In this document: positions 1 through 7,767 of the stretch, in pieces | Layout of the letters: every line of letters begins with the position of its first letter | Position numbering within the stretch: the stretch's first letter is position 1 | NCBI GenBank assembly: GCA_034440355.1 | Contig: JAWXBY010000016.1 | Span: 1-64,000 of the forward strand | Direction: 5' to 3' | Length of the DNA: 64,000 bases | Origin: SZUA-430 sp034440355 | Lineage (GTDB): Bacteria; Pseudomonadota; Alphaproteobacteria; Micropepsales; Micropepsaceae | Notes under the pieces: generated by a model | The model's database searches: none | Told to the model about the DNA's origin: nothing | What the model saw: only the letters and a program-made list of their open reading frames with translations | Made by a program: the position numbers and the translations under genes

Positions 1-220
1 ACCGGGCCTGACCCGGCCACCCAGCCGCCTTCGCTAAAGCTACGGCGTCCAATGCTGACCCTCGAGCCCGCCGAAGCATTCTGCGTAGGTGGGTGGCCGC
101 GCGTCGGCGCGGCCTAGAGACTCTCTGAAATGCTGCGGTTTCTTTGGCGATGCCGTCGCGTTTCCGGCGCGCACCGACGTGCGCGCACTGGGTGGCTGGG
201 TCAAGCCCGGCCATGACGAA
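1..220. repeat. Palindromic intergenic repeat, copy 1 (left end cut by window edge)
   Basis: The left arm at 1-24 and the right arm at 187-220 are inverted copies of the same sequence, whose core reads CCGGGCTTGACCCGGCCACC. The same arms occur at 5497-5647 and 36888-37019. The interior here is longer than in the other copies, about 160 bases, and codes for nothing recognisable. The element lies just downstream of the stop codon of the minus-strand acyl-CoA synthetase gene. Confidence 0.7.
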
Positions 221-236
221 CGAGGAGGTGAGCGCT

Positions 237-2069
237 CTACAGGCGGATTTCGCCTGCGATGATGCGGTCGTGGAGTTCGGGGGTTAGCGGGACATAGTGG
301 TTCGTCACCGGGCTTAGGACGTAGAGCGGGTCCTTCACCGTTTTGGGGTCGTAGCCTTCTTTCACCAGCTCGACTTTGCGGTGCTTGAAGGTGCCGGTGA
401 CTTCAATTTCGCCTTGCATGCGCAGGAAGATGGGGCGGGCGTAGGCCGGGAGGTTCTTGTCCAGGTGCGTCTTGAACGCGGTGAGGTCGATCGCGCTTGC
501 GGTGACGAGCGAGGCCATGCCGGCGCGGCCGTCGGCGCCGGGGACGGCTACGCCGTAGACGTTGGCTTCCTGGATGCCGGGGTAGACGGAGATCGCTTCG
601 GCGACTTCGCTGGTGGCCACGTTTTCACCCTTCCAGCGGAAGGTGTCGCCGATGCGGTCGACGAAGAAGAAATAGCCAAGGTCGTCGCGGCGCAGCAGGT
701 CGCCGGTGCGGAACCAGGCGTCGCCCTTTTCGAAGACGTCGCGCAGGATTTTCTTTTCGGTGTCCGTCCCCTTCGAATAGCCCTCGAAGCGACCGCGTTC
801 TTCGTCGATCTTGCCGATCGCCTCGCCGACCTCGCCGGGTTTGCATTCGGTGCAGAAGCCGTCGGCGCCGCGCACGGGCTGTTCGTGCTCGACGTCGAAC
901 AGCACGAGGCGCGTGTGCAGCGTGTTGCGCATGTAGTTCGGAATGCGGCCGACCGAGCCGATGCGGCCGTCGAGATTGACGAGGGCGACGTTGCCCTCGG
1001 TCGCGCCGTAGAATTCGATGATGTGCGGAATTCTGAAGCGCGCCTTGAACGCCTGCCAGATTTCGGGGCGAAGGCCGTTGCCCATCACGACGCGCAGATT
1101 GTGCTTACGCTCCAACGGATGCGGTGGCGAGTTCAGGAGATAGCGGCAGAGTTCGCCGATATATTCGAACTGGGTCGCGCGGTATTTGACGCAGTCGTCC
1201 CAGAATTGGGTCGCCGAGAATTTGCGGCGGATGATGATTGAGCCGCCCACCGTGAGCGTCGAACCGATGGCGCAGACACCGCCCGCGGAATGATAGAGCG
1301 GCAGGACCACGTACATGCGGTCGCGCTCCGTCGATTTCATCGCGGAGGAGAAGCTGTGCATCATCGTTTGGATGCGCAGGTGACTCATGTTGGCCGCCTT
1401 GGGCAGGCCCGTCGTGCCGCTGGTGTAGATGTAGAAGCACTTGTCGCCGGCGGTCAGATCCTTGCGCACATCTTTGGGCAGCGGCGTGTCGGATTGGGCG
1501 GCGAGCGCCTTGTCGAGATTTTCGGTGCCCTGGATCGCGCCGCCGGTCGTCCAGACGGTCAGCCTTTCCTGCTGCTCCCTGGTGGAGGACGCGTAATTGT
1601 CGGCGAGTTCGGCGCCGAGGATCAGGTGTTTGGCGCCGGAAATCGCAAGGCTGTGGGCGAGCGCGCGTTCGCGTAGGTTGGTGTTGATGAGCCCAACTGT
1701 GACGCCGATCTTCACGAGGCCCGTCCAGGCGAAGAGATATTCGGGGCGGTTCTCCATCAGAAGAGCGACGGCGTCGCCCTTCTTCAGACCGATCGATTGG
1801 GCCCAGCAGGCGTAGCGGTTCGCGTGCGCGTCGTACTCGCGGTAGGTGTATTTCCTGTCTTCGAACCAGATCGCGACGTTGTTCGGGCGTTTTTCGGCCC
1901 AATGCTCGATAATGTCGGCGACGGTGTGGGAGGAGTTCGGCTTGATCTTGCCGATCCGCCGCAGCACGCGGGTCATGCTGCCGATAAACCGTAGTTCGCG
2001 CCCTATTGCGGCGAATAAGCCCACTGCCCGTCCCCCTTGCGATCCGATTCTTTCGAATGTCTCGCGCAT
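237..2069 (-). CDS. Long-chain acyl-CoA synthetase, FATP/FadD6-like
   Basis: This is an ANL-superfamily enzyme that activates long-chain fatty acids to acyl-CoA through an acyl-adenylate. The phosphate-binding motif YIYTSGTTGLPKAA, the FYGATEGNVALVN segment and the DRIGDTFRWKGENVAT segment match FATP-type very-long-chain acyl-CoA synthetases, whose usual length of about 600 residues fits the 610 here. It is probably membrane-associated: the N-terminus contains a weakly hydrophobic stretch. I chose the ATG at 2069. A further in-frame ATG at 2108 would leave only 8 bases before the first possible start of the divergent TusA-like gene. Neither start has a good ribosome binding site. The gene stands alone, followed by a palindromic repeat. 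The family call is strong; substrate chain length is not readable from sequence. Confidence 0.88.
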   Translation of the reverse strand: MRETFERIGSQGGRAVGLFAAIGRELRFIGSMTRVLRRIGKIKPNSSHTVADIIEHWAEKRPNNVAIWFEDRKYTYREYDAHANRYACWAQSIGLKKGDAVALLMENRPEYLFAWTGLVKIGVTVGLINTNLRERALAHSLAISGAKHLILGAELADNYASSTREQQERLTVWTTGGAIQGTENLDKALAAQSDTPLPKDVRKDLTAGDKCFYIYTSGTTGLPKAANMSHLRIQTMMHSFSSAMKSTERDRMYVVLPLYHSAGGVCAIGSTLTVGGSIIIRRKFSATQFWDDCVKYRATQFEYIGELCRYLLNSPPHPLERKHNLRVVMGNGLRPEIWQAFKARFRIPHIIEFYGATEGNVALVNLDGRIGSVGRIPNYMRNTLHTRLVLFDVEHEQPVRGADGFCTECKPGEVGEAIGKIDEERGRFEGYSKGTDTEKKILRDVFEKGDAWFRTGDLLRRDDLGYFFFVDRIGDTFRWKGENVATSEVAEAISVYPGIQEANVYGVAVPGADGRAGMASLVTASAIDLTAFKTHLDKNLPAYARPIFLRMQGEIEVTGTFKHRKVELVKEGYDPKTVKDPLYVLSPVTNHYVPLTPELHDRIIAGEIRL

Positions 2070-2143
2070 TCGTTTAAGATTCGAACACCAACCTCGTCCT
2101 CCGCACATAGGGGGACATGTTCAGACGGTCAATCGAACTTACC

Positions 2144-2413
2144 ATGAACGATGTAACGGACTGCGACTGGCTTCAGGCGCGCGACCTCGATCTCACCGGG
2201 TTGAAGTGTCCGATGCCGGCGTTGCTCACGGAAAAGGCACTACGGGGAATGGCCGAGGGTGAACGGTTGCTGGTTACCGTCACCGATGCGCTGGCGCCGA
2301 TCGATCTTCGCCATGTTTGTCAGCGCGGGGGCCATGAATTTTGCGGCGAGCGCACACAAGAAAACGGGGCCCGGCAGCTTTTGATCCGCTGCGGGCCCCG
2401 CGTTCGGGTTTGA
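2144..2413 (+). CDS. TusA/SirA-like sulfur carrier protein
   Basis: This is a small cytoplasmic protein of the TusA family, which carries persulfide sulfur on a conserved cysteine for tRNA thiolation, molybdenum cofactor or general sulfur relay. The signature LDLTGLKCPMPALLTEKAL carries the CPxP motif with its cysteine. The rest fits the usual beta-alpha-beta-alpha-beta-beta fold of about 80 residues. An upstream in-frame ATG at 2117 would give 98 residues, but it lies almost against the divergent acyl-CoA synthetase start; the ATG at 2144 leaves about 74 bases for promoters. A strong hairpin lies inside the last codons. Which sulfur pathway it serves cannot be told, since no partner Tus genes are nearby. 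Confidence 0.82.
   Translation: MNDVTDCDWLQARDLDLTGLKCPMPALLTEKALRGMAEGERLLVTVTDALAPIDLRHVCQRGGHEFCGERTQENGARQLLIRCGPRVRV
2365..2400 (+). terminator. Terminator-like hairpin inside the 3' end of the TusA-like gene
   Basis: Bases 2365-2378 pair with 2388-2400 with a single bulged G at 2374, giving a GC-rich stem of 13 pairs and a 9-base loop. The hairpin ends 11 codon-bases before the stop codon, and only a short T stretch follows, so it may act as a weak terminator or a messenger-stabilising structure rather than a classic intrinsic terminator. Confidence 0.4.
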
Positions 2414-2424
2414 CATGGTCGGGT

Positions 2425-2529
2425 TTACGCGAAGAACGGCATACCGATCGTCATTGCGCTAAAGCCCATGAAGGCCACGATCGCGATCGCGGACCAGGTT
2501 ACGACTGTCGTCAACGTTTGCATTTTCAT
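2425..2529 (-). CDS. Small membrane protein, 34 residues (twin B)
   Basis: Not recognised. The minus strand reads ATG AAA ATG at 2529 and runs 34 codons to a TAA at 2425. An AGGAGAG Shine-Dalgarno sequence sits directly upstream of the first ATG. The product starts MKMQTLTTVVTWSAIAIVAF and ends IGMPFFA, so almost all of it is one hydrophobic helix without charged residues after position 2. It has the same length and the same TL-x-x-x-WSA-x-A pattern as the protein encoded at 2593-2697, so the two are probably tandem paralogues. A single-pass inner-membrane peptide that assists a larger membrane complex, or a toxin-like peptide, are both conceivable. The strong ribosome binding sites argue that both are translated. 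Confidence 0.6.
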   Translation of the reverse strand: MKMQTLTTVVTWSAIAIVAFMGFSAMTIGMPFFA

Positions 2530-2550
2530 CTCTCCTCATCTCCATCGGGG

Positions 2551-2568
2551 AGCCGCCTGCGGGCGGCT
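2551..2568 (-). other. Intercistronic hairpin between the two 34-residue genes
   Basis: AGCCGCC at 2551-2557 pairs perfectly with GGCGGCT at 2562-2568 around a four-base loop. It lies between twin A and twin B. No T-run follows on the minus strand, so a role in processing or stabilising a shared transcript is more likely than termination. On the plus strand a T/A-rich stretch follows, so it could also end transcripts from the TusA-like gene. Confidence 0.4.
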
Positions 2569-2592
2569 TATTCAAATTTCGGGCGCCTGGGT

Positions 2593-2697
2593 TCAGGCGA
2601 ACTTGGCGAAGGCCTCAACCGGCATCGCCAAAACCAGAGCGGCGTAGACCGCGAATGCGGCGGCCGACCATTCCATCATCAGGGTCATCGTCTTCAT
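2593..2697 (-). CDS. Small membrane protein, 34 residues (twin A)
   Basis: Not recognised. The minus strand has an AAGGAGAG ribosome binding site, then an ATG at 2697 and 34 codons to a TGA at 2593. The product starts MKTMTLMMEWSAAAFAVY and ends VEAFAKFA. It has a hydrophobic centre long enough to span the membrane once, with an acidic residue before the helix and one lysine near the C-terminus. It matches the neighbouring protein at 2425-2529 in length, in the MK start, and in the TL...WSA-x-A pattern. Twin A is upstream, so both probably sit on one short transcript of about 300 bases. The 270 bases upstream, as far as the TetR gene, hold no other gene that I can see. Confidence 0.6.
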   Translation of the reverse strand: MKTMTLMMEWSAAAFAVYAALVLAMPVEAFAKFA

Positions 2698-2970
2698 TTT
2701 GGTCTCTCCTTTTGTCGTCCCGGCCGTGGGGTCCTGCGGGCCGGCAGCCAGTTCCGTGTGCCTCAGTGGCTAGTATGTGGTTTGTACTACTGTGAATTCA
2801 ACTGCACTGTGTGCATGATAGGTCTGCGCCCCGCGCATGCCTTGGAATCGTCGCAATTTTTTCTAATGAAATCAGTGCTTTAACTATTTCTTGGCGCTAA
2901 CTGGTCGTTAATCTTGTTCACGAGCACGGGATACTCTACTTAATGACTGGTAAGTTATATACTCAGGTCC

Positions 2971-3612
2971 ATGAGCGAACTCGCGCGATCGCAACGTTGG
3001 CAGAGGCGGAAGGACGCTCGTCCGGCCGAGCTTCTCGACGCGGCCTTGGCGGAGTTCTTCGAGAAGGGTTTCGCGGCAGCGCGGCTTGAGGACATCGCCG
3101 CGCGCGCGGGGGTCAGCAAAGGCACCGTGTATCTCTACTTTGCCAGCAAGGAAGAGATGTTCGAGGCGCTGGTTCAGGCGATCCCGCAGGCCAACGTCGA
3201 ACAGGCCCGCAAGATCGCAGCCGACGAGTCGGTCCCGGCGGAAGACCTCGTGCGGCGCTTGCTGCAGTTCATGGGTGCGCTCATGGGCGATGAGCGGATG
3301 ATGAAATTTCCGCGGCTCATCATCAGCGATGGCGGGCGGTTTCCGAAATTGGCCGAGACCTACAAGCGCGAAGTCATCTCGCGCGGCGTCGGCATCTTCT
3401 CGACCGTGATCGAACGCGGGATACGCGAAGGCGTGTTCCGCGAGGTGGACGCGCGCAAGGCGGCGTACGCCGCGATCGCGCCGCTGCTCTTCAGTGCCAT
3501 CTGGCGGACGACGTTCGAACGGTTCGAAGACGAGCCGTTCGATACGCAGGGTTTTGTCGCGCAGCACATCGAGACGTTCGTGCGCGGTATCAAACGGGGG
3601 GCGGACACATGA
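2971..3612 (+). CDS. TetR/AcrR family transcriptional regulator
   Basis: This is a DNA-binding repressor. Residues of about 15-62 form the TetR helix-turn-helix (ELLDAALAEFFEKGF, then EDIAARAGVSKGTVYLYFASKEEMF), followed by an all-alpha ligand/dimer domain that includes a TetR_C-type segment with FPRLIISDGGRFP. The stop codon overlaps the start of the HlyD-like gene by four bases (ATGA), so it is the first gene of the exporter operon and likely controls it. Upstream, 2938-2942 and 2951-2955 form a short inverted repeat (ACTTA/TAAGT) in AT-rich DNA, a possible operator. The two near-direct copies of ACTGGT..GTTA at about 2900 and 2945 are another candidate. The ligand is unknown; the related YbiH/CecR-type regulators sense drugs. 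Confidence 0.87.
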   Translation: MSELARSQRWQRRKDARPAELLDAALAEFFEKGFAAARLEDIAARAGVSKGTVYLYFASKEEMFEALVQAIPQANVEQARKIAADESVPAEDLVRRLLQFMGALMGDERMMKFPRLIISDGGRFPKLAETYKREVISRGVGIFSTVIERGIREGVFREVDARKAAYAAIAPLLFSAIWRTTFERFEDEPFDTQGFVAQHIETFVRGIKRGADT

Positions 3613-4550
3613 GACGCGCGTATGCGATCGCGCTCGGCGCGGGGGCGCTGCTGGCGGGTTGCGAGCAGCAGCCTACCGGCGTCGTCAGCGGTTATGCCGA
3701 GGGCGAGTATGTCTATGTCGCCGCACCCGAGGGCGGATGGGTCACCGGTGTGCCGGTGAAGCGCGGCATGCAGGTGAAGGTCGGCGATTTGCTCTTCACG
3801 CTGGACGCCGAGGCGCAGACGGCGCAGCGCGAACAGGCAGCCGCGCAGTTGGCGCAGGCGCAGTCGCAGCTTGCCGATGCGCAGAAGGGATTGCGGTCGG
3901 ACGAGATCGCGGCGCTGCAAGCGTCGCTGGGTCAGGCCAAGGCCAATTTGCAGCTTGCCGAATCCGATCTGACGCGTGCGAAGGATCTGCGCGCGCAAGG
4001 GTTCGTGGCGCAGAGCGTTCTGGATGCGAAGCAGGCGCAGCGCGACGTCGCCGCGCAACAGGTCAAGCAGATCGAATCCAACATCGCGCAGGGCCGTAAA
4101 GGTGCGCGGCCCGATGCGATAGCGGCGGCGCAGGCGAACGTCGCGGCAGCGCAAGCAGCGCTCGAGCGCGCGGAGTACGCACTGTCGCAGCGGCGGATAT
4201 CATCGAAGGTTGCGGCGCGCGTCGAGGATACGCTGCGGCGCGCCGGTGAATTTGCGGCGCAGGGATCGGCGGTCGTTCAGTTGCTGCCGCCGCAGAACGT
4301 GAAGGTGCGCTTCTTCGTGCCGGAGCAGCTGCGCGCGAAGCTTGCGGTCGGCACGCAGGTTGCGATGCGCTGCGACGGATGTCCGGCGAATTTGAAGGCG
4401 AGCGTGACGTTCATCGCCTCGGACGCGGAGTTTACGCCGCCCGTCATCTACAGCGTGGGCTCGCGCGAAAAACTTGTCTGGATGGTGGAGGCTGTGCCTG
4501 AGGGCGCGGTGCTCAGTCCGGGTCAACCGGTCGACGTGACCTTGCCGTGA
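3609..4550 (+). CDS. HlyD-family membrane fusion lipoprotein of an ABC exporter (YbhG-like)
   Basis: This is the periplasmic adaptor of a tripartite ABC efflux system. The N-terminus has a lipoprotein signal with lipobox LLAGC at about residues 14-18. It is followed by a biotinyl-lipoyl-like half, a long Ala/Gln-rich coiled-coil hairpin (residues of about 70-195, rich in AQAQ and AAQAAL), the second lipoyl half (RISSKVAARVEDTLRRAGEF) and a beta-barrel domain. Length of 313 fits the YbhG/YhiI group. It overlaps the TetR gene and the ATPase gene by four bases each, so the three are translationally coupled. The substrate is unknown; drugs or lipophilic compounds are usual in this family. Confidence 0.87.
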   Translation: MRRAYAIALGAGALLAGCEQQPTGVVSGYAEGEYVYVAAPEGGWVTGVPVKRGMQVKVGDLLFTLDAEAQTAQREQAAAQLAQAQSQLADAQKGLRSDEIAALQASLGQAKANLQLAESDLTRAKDLRAQGFVAQSVLDAKQAQRDVAAQQVKQIESNIAQGRKGARPDAIAAAQANVAAAQAALERAEYALSQRRISSKVAARVEDTLRRAGEFAAQGSAVVQLLPPQNVKVRFFVPEQLRAKLAVGTQVAMRCDGCPANLKASVTFIASDAEFTPPVIYSVGSREKLVWMVEAVPEGAVLSPGQPVDVTLP

Positions 4551-5473
4551 GCGAGACGCTCGCCATCGATGTGCGCGACCTGACGAAGAGTTTCGGGACG
4601 CGCAAGGTCGTCGACAATTTCTCCATTCAGGTGCCGCGCGGTCAGGTGTGGGGCTTCTTGGGTCCCAACGGCAGCGGCAAGACGACGACGATCCGGCTGC
4701 TGTGCGGGTTGCTGGTGCCGGACAGCGGGTCGGGGACTTGTCTGGGCTACGACATTTTGCGCGAGAGCGCGGCGATCAAGCGCAATGTCGGTTACATGAC
4801 GCAGAAGTTCTCGTTCTATGAGGATCTGTCGATCCGCGAGAATTTGGATTTCGTTGCGCGCATCTATGACGTGAAGGACCGGAAGAAAGTCGTCGATCAG
4901 GCGATCGAGCAGCTTGGCCTCGTGCGGCGGCAGCAGCAATTGGCCGGGACGTTGTCGGGCGGCTGGAAGCAGCGCGTGGCGCTGGCCGCGTGCATCTTGC
5001 ATCGGCCGAAGTTGCTGTTGCTGGACGAGCCGACGGCTGGCGTCGATCCGCAGGCGCGGCGCGATTTCTGGGAGCAGATCCATCAGTTGGCGGCGCAAGG
5101 GCTGACCGTTCTTGTGTCGACGCATTACATGGACGAGGCGGAGCGATGCGACCGCATCGTCTATCTCGCTTACGGCACGGTGCTGGCGCGCGGCACGGTT
5201 GGGCAGGTGATCGGCGAGTCCGGTTTGCATACTTGGATCGTCGAAGGCGCCGACGTGCGCGGTCTTGCGGCGGATATGCATGGCGTGCCCGGGATCGATC
5301 AGGTCTCGGTCTTCGGCGCCACGCTGCATGTGAGCGGTAAAGATGAGGCGGCGTTGGAGCGCGCGATTGCGCCGTTCCGCGCGCGGGCCGGCTTCAACTG
5401 GCAGAAGGCGACGCCGAGCCTGGAGGACGTGTTCATCCACCTGATGGCGCCGTTTCGCGAGCAGACGAGTTAG
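4547..5473 (+). CDS. ABC exporter ATP-binding protein (YbhF/CcmA-like)
   Basis: This is a cytoplasmic ATPase that powers the exporter. Walker A is GPNGSGKTT at residues 39-47, the signature is LSGGWKQR from about 136, and Walker B is LLLLDEPTAGVDP with Asp160-Glu161. A switch histidine lies in STHYMDEAERCDRI. After the nucleotide-binding domain comes a C-terminal DUF4162-like region ending in LEDVFIHLM, typical of drug/multidrug ABC-2 systems. It starts with a GTG overlapping the TGA of the adaptor gene. Only one nucleotide-binding domain is present, whereas E. coli YbhF has two, so it would act as a homodimer. The permease gene follows after a 151-bp palindromic element. Confidence 0.9.
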   Translation: MSETLAIDVRDLTKSFGTRKVVDNFSIQVPRGQVWGFLGPNGSGKTTTIRLLCGLLVPDSGSGTCLGYDILRESAAIKRNVGYMTQKFSFYEDLSIRENLDFVARIYDVKDRKKVVDQAIEQLGLVRRQQQLAGTLSGGWKQRVALAACILHRPKLLLLDEPTAGVDPQARRDFWEQIHQLAAQGLTVLVSTHYMDEAERCDRIVYLAYGTVLARGTVGQVIGESGLHTWIVEGADVRGLAADMHGVPGIDQVSVFGATLHVSGKDEAALERAIAPFRARAGFNWQKATPSLEDVFIHLMAPFREQTS

Positions 5474-5496
5474 AGCGATGGCCACAGAACACGCCT

Positions 5497-5647
5497 CTCA
5501 ATTCGTCATAGCCGGGCTTGACCCGGCCACCCAGTGCGCGCACGTCCGTGCGCGCTGGAGATGCTCTTCGATCGTCAATGAAAACTGCGGCGTTGAAGAC
5601 GCGCGTCCACTGGGTGGCCGGGTCAAGCCCGGCCATGACGAATTGAG
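5497..5647. repeat. 151-bp element with 39-bp terminal inverted repeats, copy 2
   Basis: Bases 5497-5535 and 5609-5647 are inverted copies with a single mismatch across 39 positions. The interior holds a smaller hairpin, GCGCGCACG-T-CCGTGCGCGC, at about 5535-5554. The element has no coding capacity and lies within the exporter operon, between the ATPase and permease genes. I see no clear target-site duplication. Its arms match those at 1-220 and 36888-37019, so it is a dispersed family resembling MITEs or REP/BIME sequences. Confidence 0.85.
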
Positions 5648-5689
5648 TATGGTCTTAGCGTGTCCCTTCGTTCGCGTGGGGGGCTGATC

Positions 5690-6823
5690 ATGTTCGGCAT
5701 TTCCATCGCTCGCATCACGGCCGTGTTCCTCAAGGAACTGATTCAGATGCGGCGCGACCGGTTGACGTTTGGGATGATTATTGGGATTCCGGTGATCCAA
5801 CTCGTGTTGTTCGGGTTTGCGATCAATTCGGATCCGAAGCATCTGCCGGCGGCGCTTAACGTGCAGGACGCGAGCGTCTATTCGCGCACGCTGGTGCGGG
5901 CGCTTGAGAACACGGGTTACTTCCGGATCGAGCACATCATTTCGAGCGAGCGTGAGGCGGAGAGCTTGTTGGCCGAAGGGCGCGTCGCGTTCGTCGTGAC
6001 GGTGCCGCCTGCGTTTTCGCGTGAGCTGGCGCGGGGCGACCGGCCGCAGATCTTGGTTGAAGCCGATGCGAGCGATCCTTCGGCCGCCGCGAATGCGATC
6101 GCTGCGGTGTCGCAATTGCCGGCGACGGTGTTCAACCGCGATTTCACCGGGGCGCTGGCGCCGTTGCGCGGGACGCCGCCGCCGTTCGAGGTCGTCGTGC
6201 ATCGGCGCTACAATCCGGAGGGTGTTTCGGCGTTCAACGTCGTGCCGGGTTTGATCGGCGTGATCTTGACGATGACCATGGTGTTGATCACGGCGCTGGC
6301 CGTCACGCGCGAGGTCGAGCGTGGGACGATGGAAAACCTGCTGGCGATGCCGTTGCAGCCGTTCGAGGTGATGGCGGGGAAGATTCTGCCCTACATCTTC
6401 GTCGGCTATATCCAAGTGACCGTCGTGATTGTGGCGGCGTTGTTGTTGTTCGGCGTGCCGATGCTGGGGTCGTATTTCGATCTGTCGGTGGCGCTCGCCG
6501 CTTTCATTGCGGCGAACCTGGCCGTGGGGTTCACGATTTCGACCGTCGCCTCCAATCAACTGCAGGCGATGCAGATGACGTTCTTCTTCTTTCTGCCGTC
6601 GATCCTTCTCTCGGGTTTCATGTTTCCGTTTCGCGGCATGCCGGATTGGGCGCAGTGGATCGGCGAGGTGCTGCCCAACACGCATTTCATGCGCATCGTG
6701 CGTGGCGTGATGCTGAAGGGGAATACGCTGCCGCAGATGTTCGACGATCTGTGGCCACTGCTCGCCTTCATGCTGGCGATGATGGCGATCGCCTTGATGC
6801 GGTACCGGCGCACCCTAGACTGA
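5690..6823 (+). CDS. ABC-2 type exporter permease (YbhS/YbhR-like)
   Basis: This is the membrane subunit of the exporter. One N-terminal membrane helix (about residues 17-37, FGMIIGIPVIQLVLFGFAI) is followed by a periplasmic domain of about 140 residues. Five C-terminal helices follow, with the conserved ABC-2 pattern TREVERGTMENLLAMPLQPFEVM and the LPSILLSGFMFPFRGMP segment. At 377 residues it fits the YbhR/YbhS family. I chose the ATG at 5690 because a GGGGGG ribosome binding site precedes it; a GTG at 5660 is the alternative. It probably forms a homodimer, since only one permease gene is present. The palindromic repeat upstream may lower its expression relative to the ATPase. Confidence 0.9.
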   Translation: MFGISIARITAVFLKELIQMRRDRLTFGMIIGIPVIQLVLFGFAINSDPKHLPAALNVQDASVYSRTLVRALENTGYFRIEHIISSEREAESLLAEGRVAFVVTVPPAFSRELARGDRPQILVEADASDPSAAANAIAAVSQLPATVFNRDFTGALAPLRGTPPPFEVVVHRRYNPEGVSAFNVVPGLIGVILTMTMVLITALAVTREVERGTMENLLAMPLQPFEVMAGKILPYIFVGYIQVTVVIVAALLLFGVPMLGSYFDLSVALAAFIAANLAVGFTISTVASNQLQAMQMTFFFFLPSILLSGFMFPFRGMPDWAQWIGEVLPNTHFMRIVRGVMLKGNTLPQMFDDLWPLLAFMLAMMAIALMRYRRTLD

Positions 6824-7054
6824 GGCTCGGGATTAACCCGGTCTCAACCGTGTTGAACGAGGGCGGCGGCGCAATTCCTGGTCTGTTGCAAGTTGAATTA
6901 AAACCCTCTTCACATTTGCACGGCCTTTGAAACAAGGGCCGTCAGTATGCGTGCGACGCTCACCAATAGGAGATCGCTCGTGCGCCGGTATGTCATCGTT
7001 TCCGCTTCCTCCCTTCGCGCCCTGGCCATGAGCCTGGGCGGCTAGAGACGGCCC

Positions 7055-7567
7055 ATGACGATCAGCGCCCTGCCCCGCCTTGCGGCGGCGGCCGCCTTGG
7101 CTTTGTCCTTGGGCGGCTGCGCTAGCGATTTTTTGGACCCCGGCCCGATCAGCCGGTACCCGGCAGGCGCCTCCCCGCGGATCTTGCGGGACGGCGCGCC
7201 GCTGCAATGCGTGCCCTACGCCCGGACCCATTCGGGTGTGCGTATCTGGGGCGACGCCTATACGTGGTGGGACAAGGCACGCGGCCGGTTCGAGCGCTCG
7301 TCGGAGCCTGAGAGCGGGGCCGTCATGGTCATGAAGAGCTACAACAATGCCCAGCGCGGGCATGTCGCCATCGTGCGGCGGGTGGTGAGCGACCGCGAGA
7401 TCATCGTCGACCACGCCAATTGGCTGAACACGGGCGAGGTCGGCCTCGACAACCCGGTCATGGACGTCTCCGAAGACAACGATTGGTCGCGGGTTCGCGT
7501 CTGGTACGCGCCCGGCAACCACTACGGCGGGCGCGTTTACGAGGTGCAGGGCTTCATCCGCGGATAG
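7055..7567 (+). CDS. CHAP-domain lipoprotein, first of two paralogues
   Basis: This is a predicted cell-wall amidase or endopeptidase. The signal sequence ends in lipobox LGGCA. The CHAP (NlpC/P60-related) domain shows the catalytic cysteine C52 in LQCVPYAR, the histidine in RGHVAIV and the polar partner in VDHANW. At 170 residues it is little more than a signal plus the domain. Its whole domain aligns with the protein encoded at 7873-8547 (shared LQCV.(Y/F)AR, GD(A)..WW, GAV.VMK, RGHVA, VDHANW, DWS.VRVWY), so the two are tandem duplicates. No good Shine-Dalgarno sequence is visible before the ATG. Such proteins remodel peptidoglycan, often near the outer membrane. Confidence 0.8.
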   Translation: MTISALPRLAAAAALALSLGGCASDFLDPGPISRYPAGASPRILRDGAPLQCVPYARTHSGVRIWGDAYTWWDKARGRFERSSEPESGAVMVMKSYNNAQRGHVAIVRRVVSDREIIVDHANWLNTGEVGLDNPVMDVSEDNDWSRVRVWYAPGNHYGGRVYEVQGFIRG

Positions 7568-7767
7568 CCGGCGGCGTCCCTTCACGCCGGCGATCCCAAG
7601 CATTCCCGAGCCTTCGTTTGTCTACCTACCGGTGGTCGGCGGCGGGCTAGGTGCGCACAAGCCACACTGACTTAGATCCCACAGCCGGGGTTCCTTCGCA
7701 CGTCGGCGCACAAGATGTAGTGCGTGCACCATCGCGAATCAGCAGATCTATTACGATTAGTTAACGG

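Noticed and set aside
3086..3301. Alternative frames inside the TetR gene
   Set aside because: They are shadows; the helix-turn-helix motif is only in the called frame.
5498..6685. Long minus-strand frame opposite the ABC permease
   Set aside because: Histidine/arginine-rich shadow of the permease gene, with its end in the palindromic repeat.
6947..7045. A possible 32-codon reading frame with an internal GTG after AGGAG, just before the first CHAP gene
   Set aside because: The codons show no clear pattern, the peptide has no recognisable feature and the AGGAG may belong to nothing; evidence is too thin to call a leader peptide.
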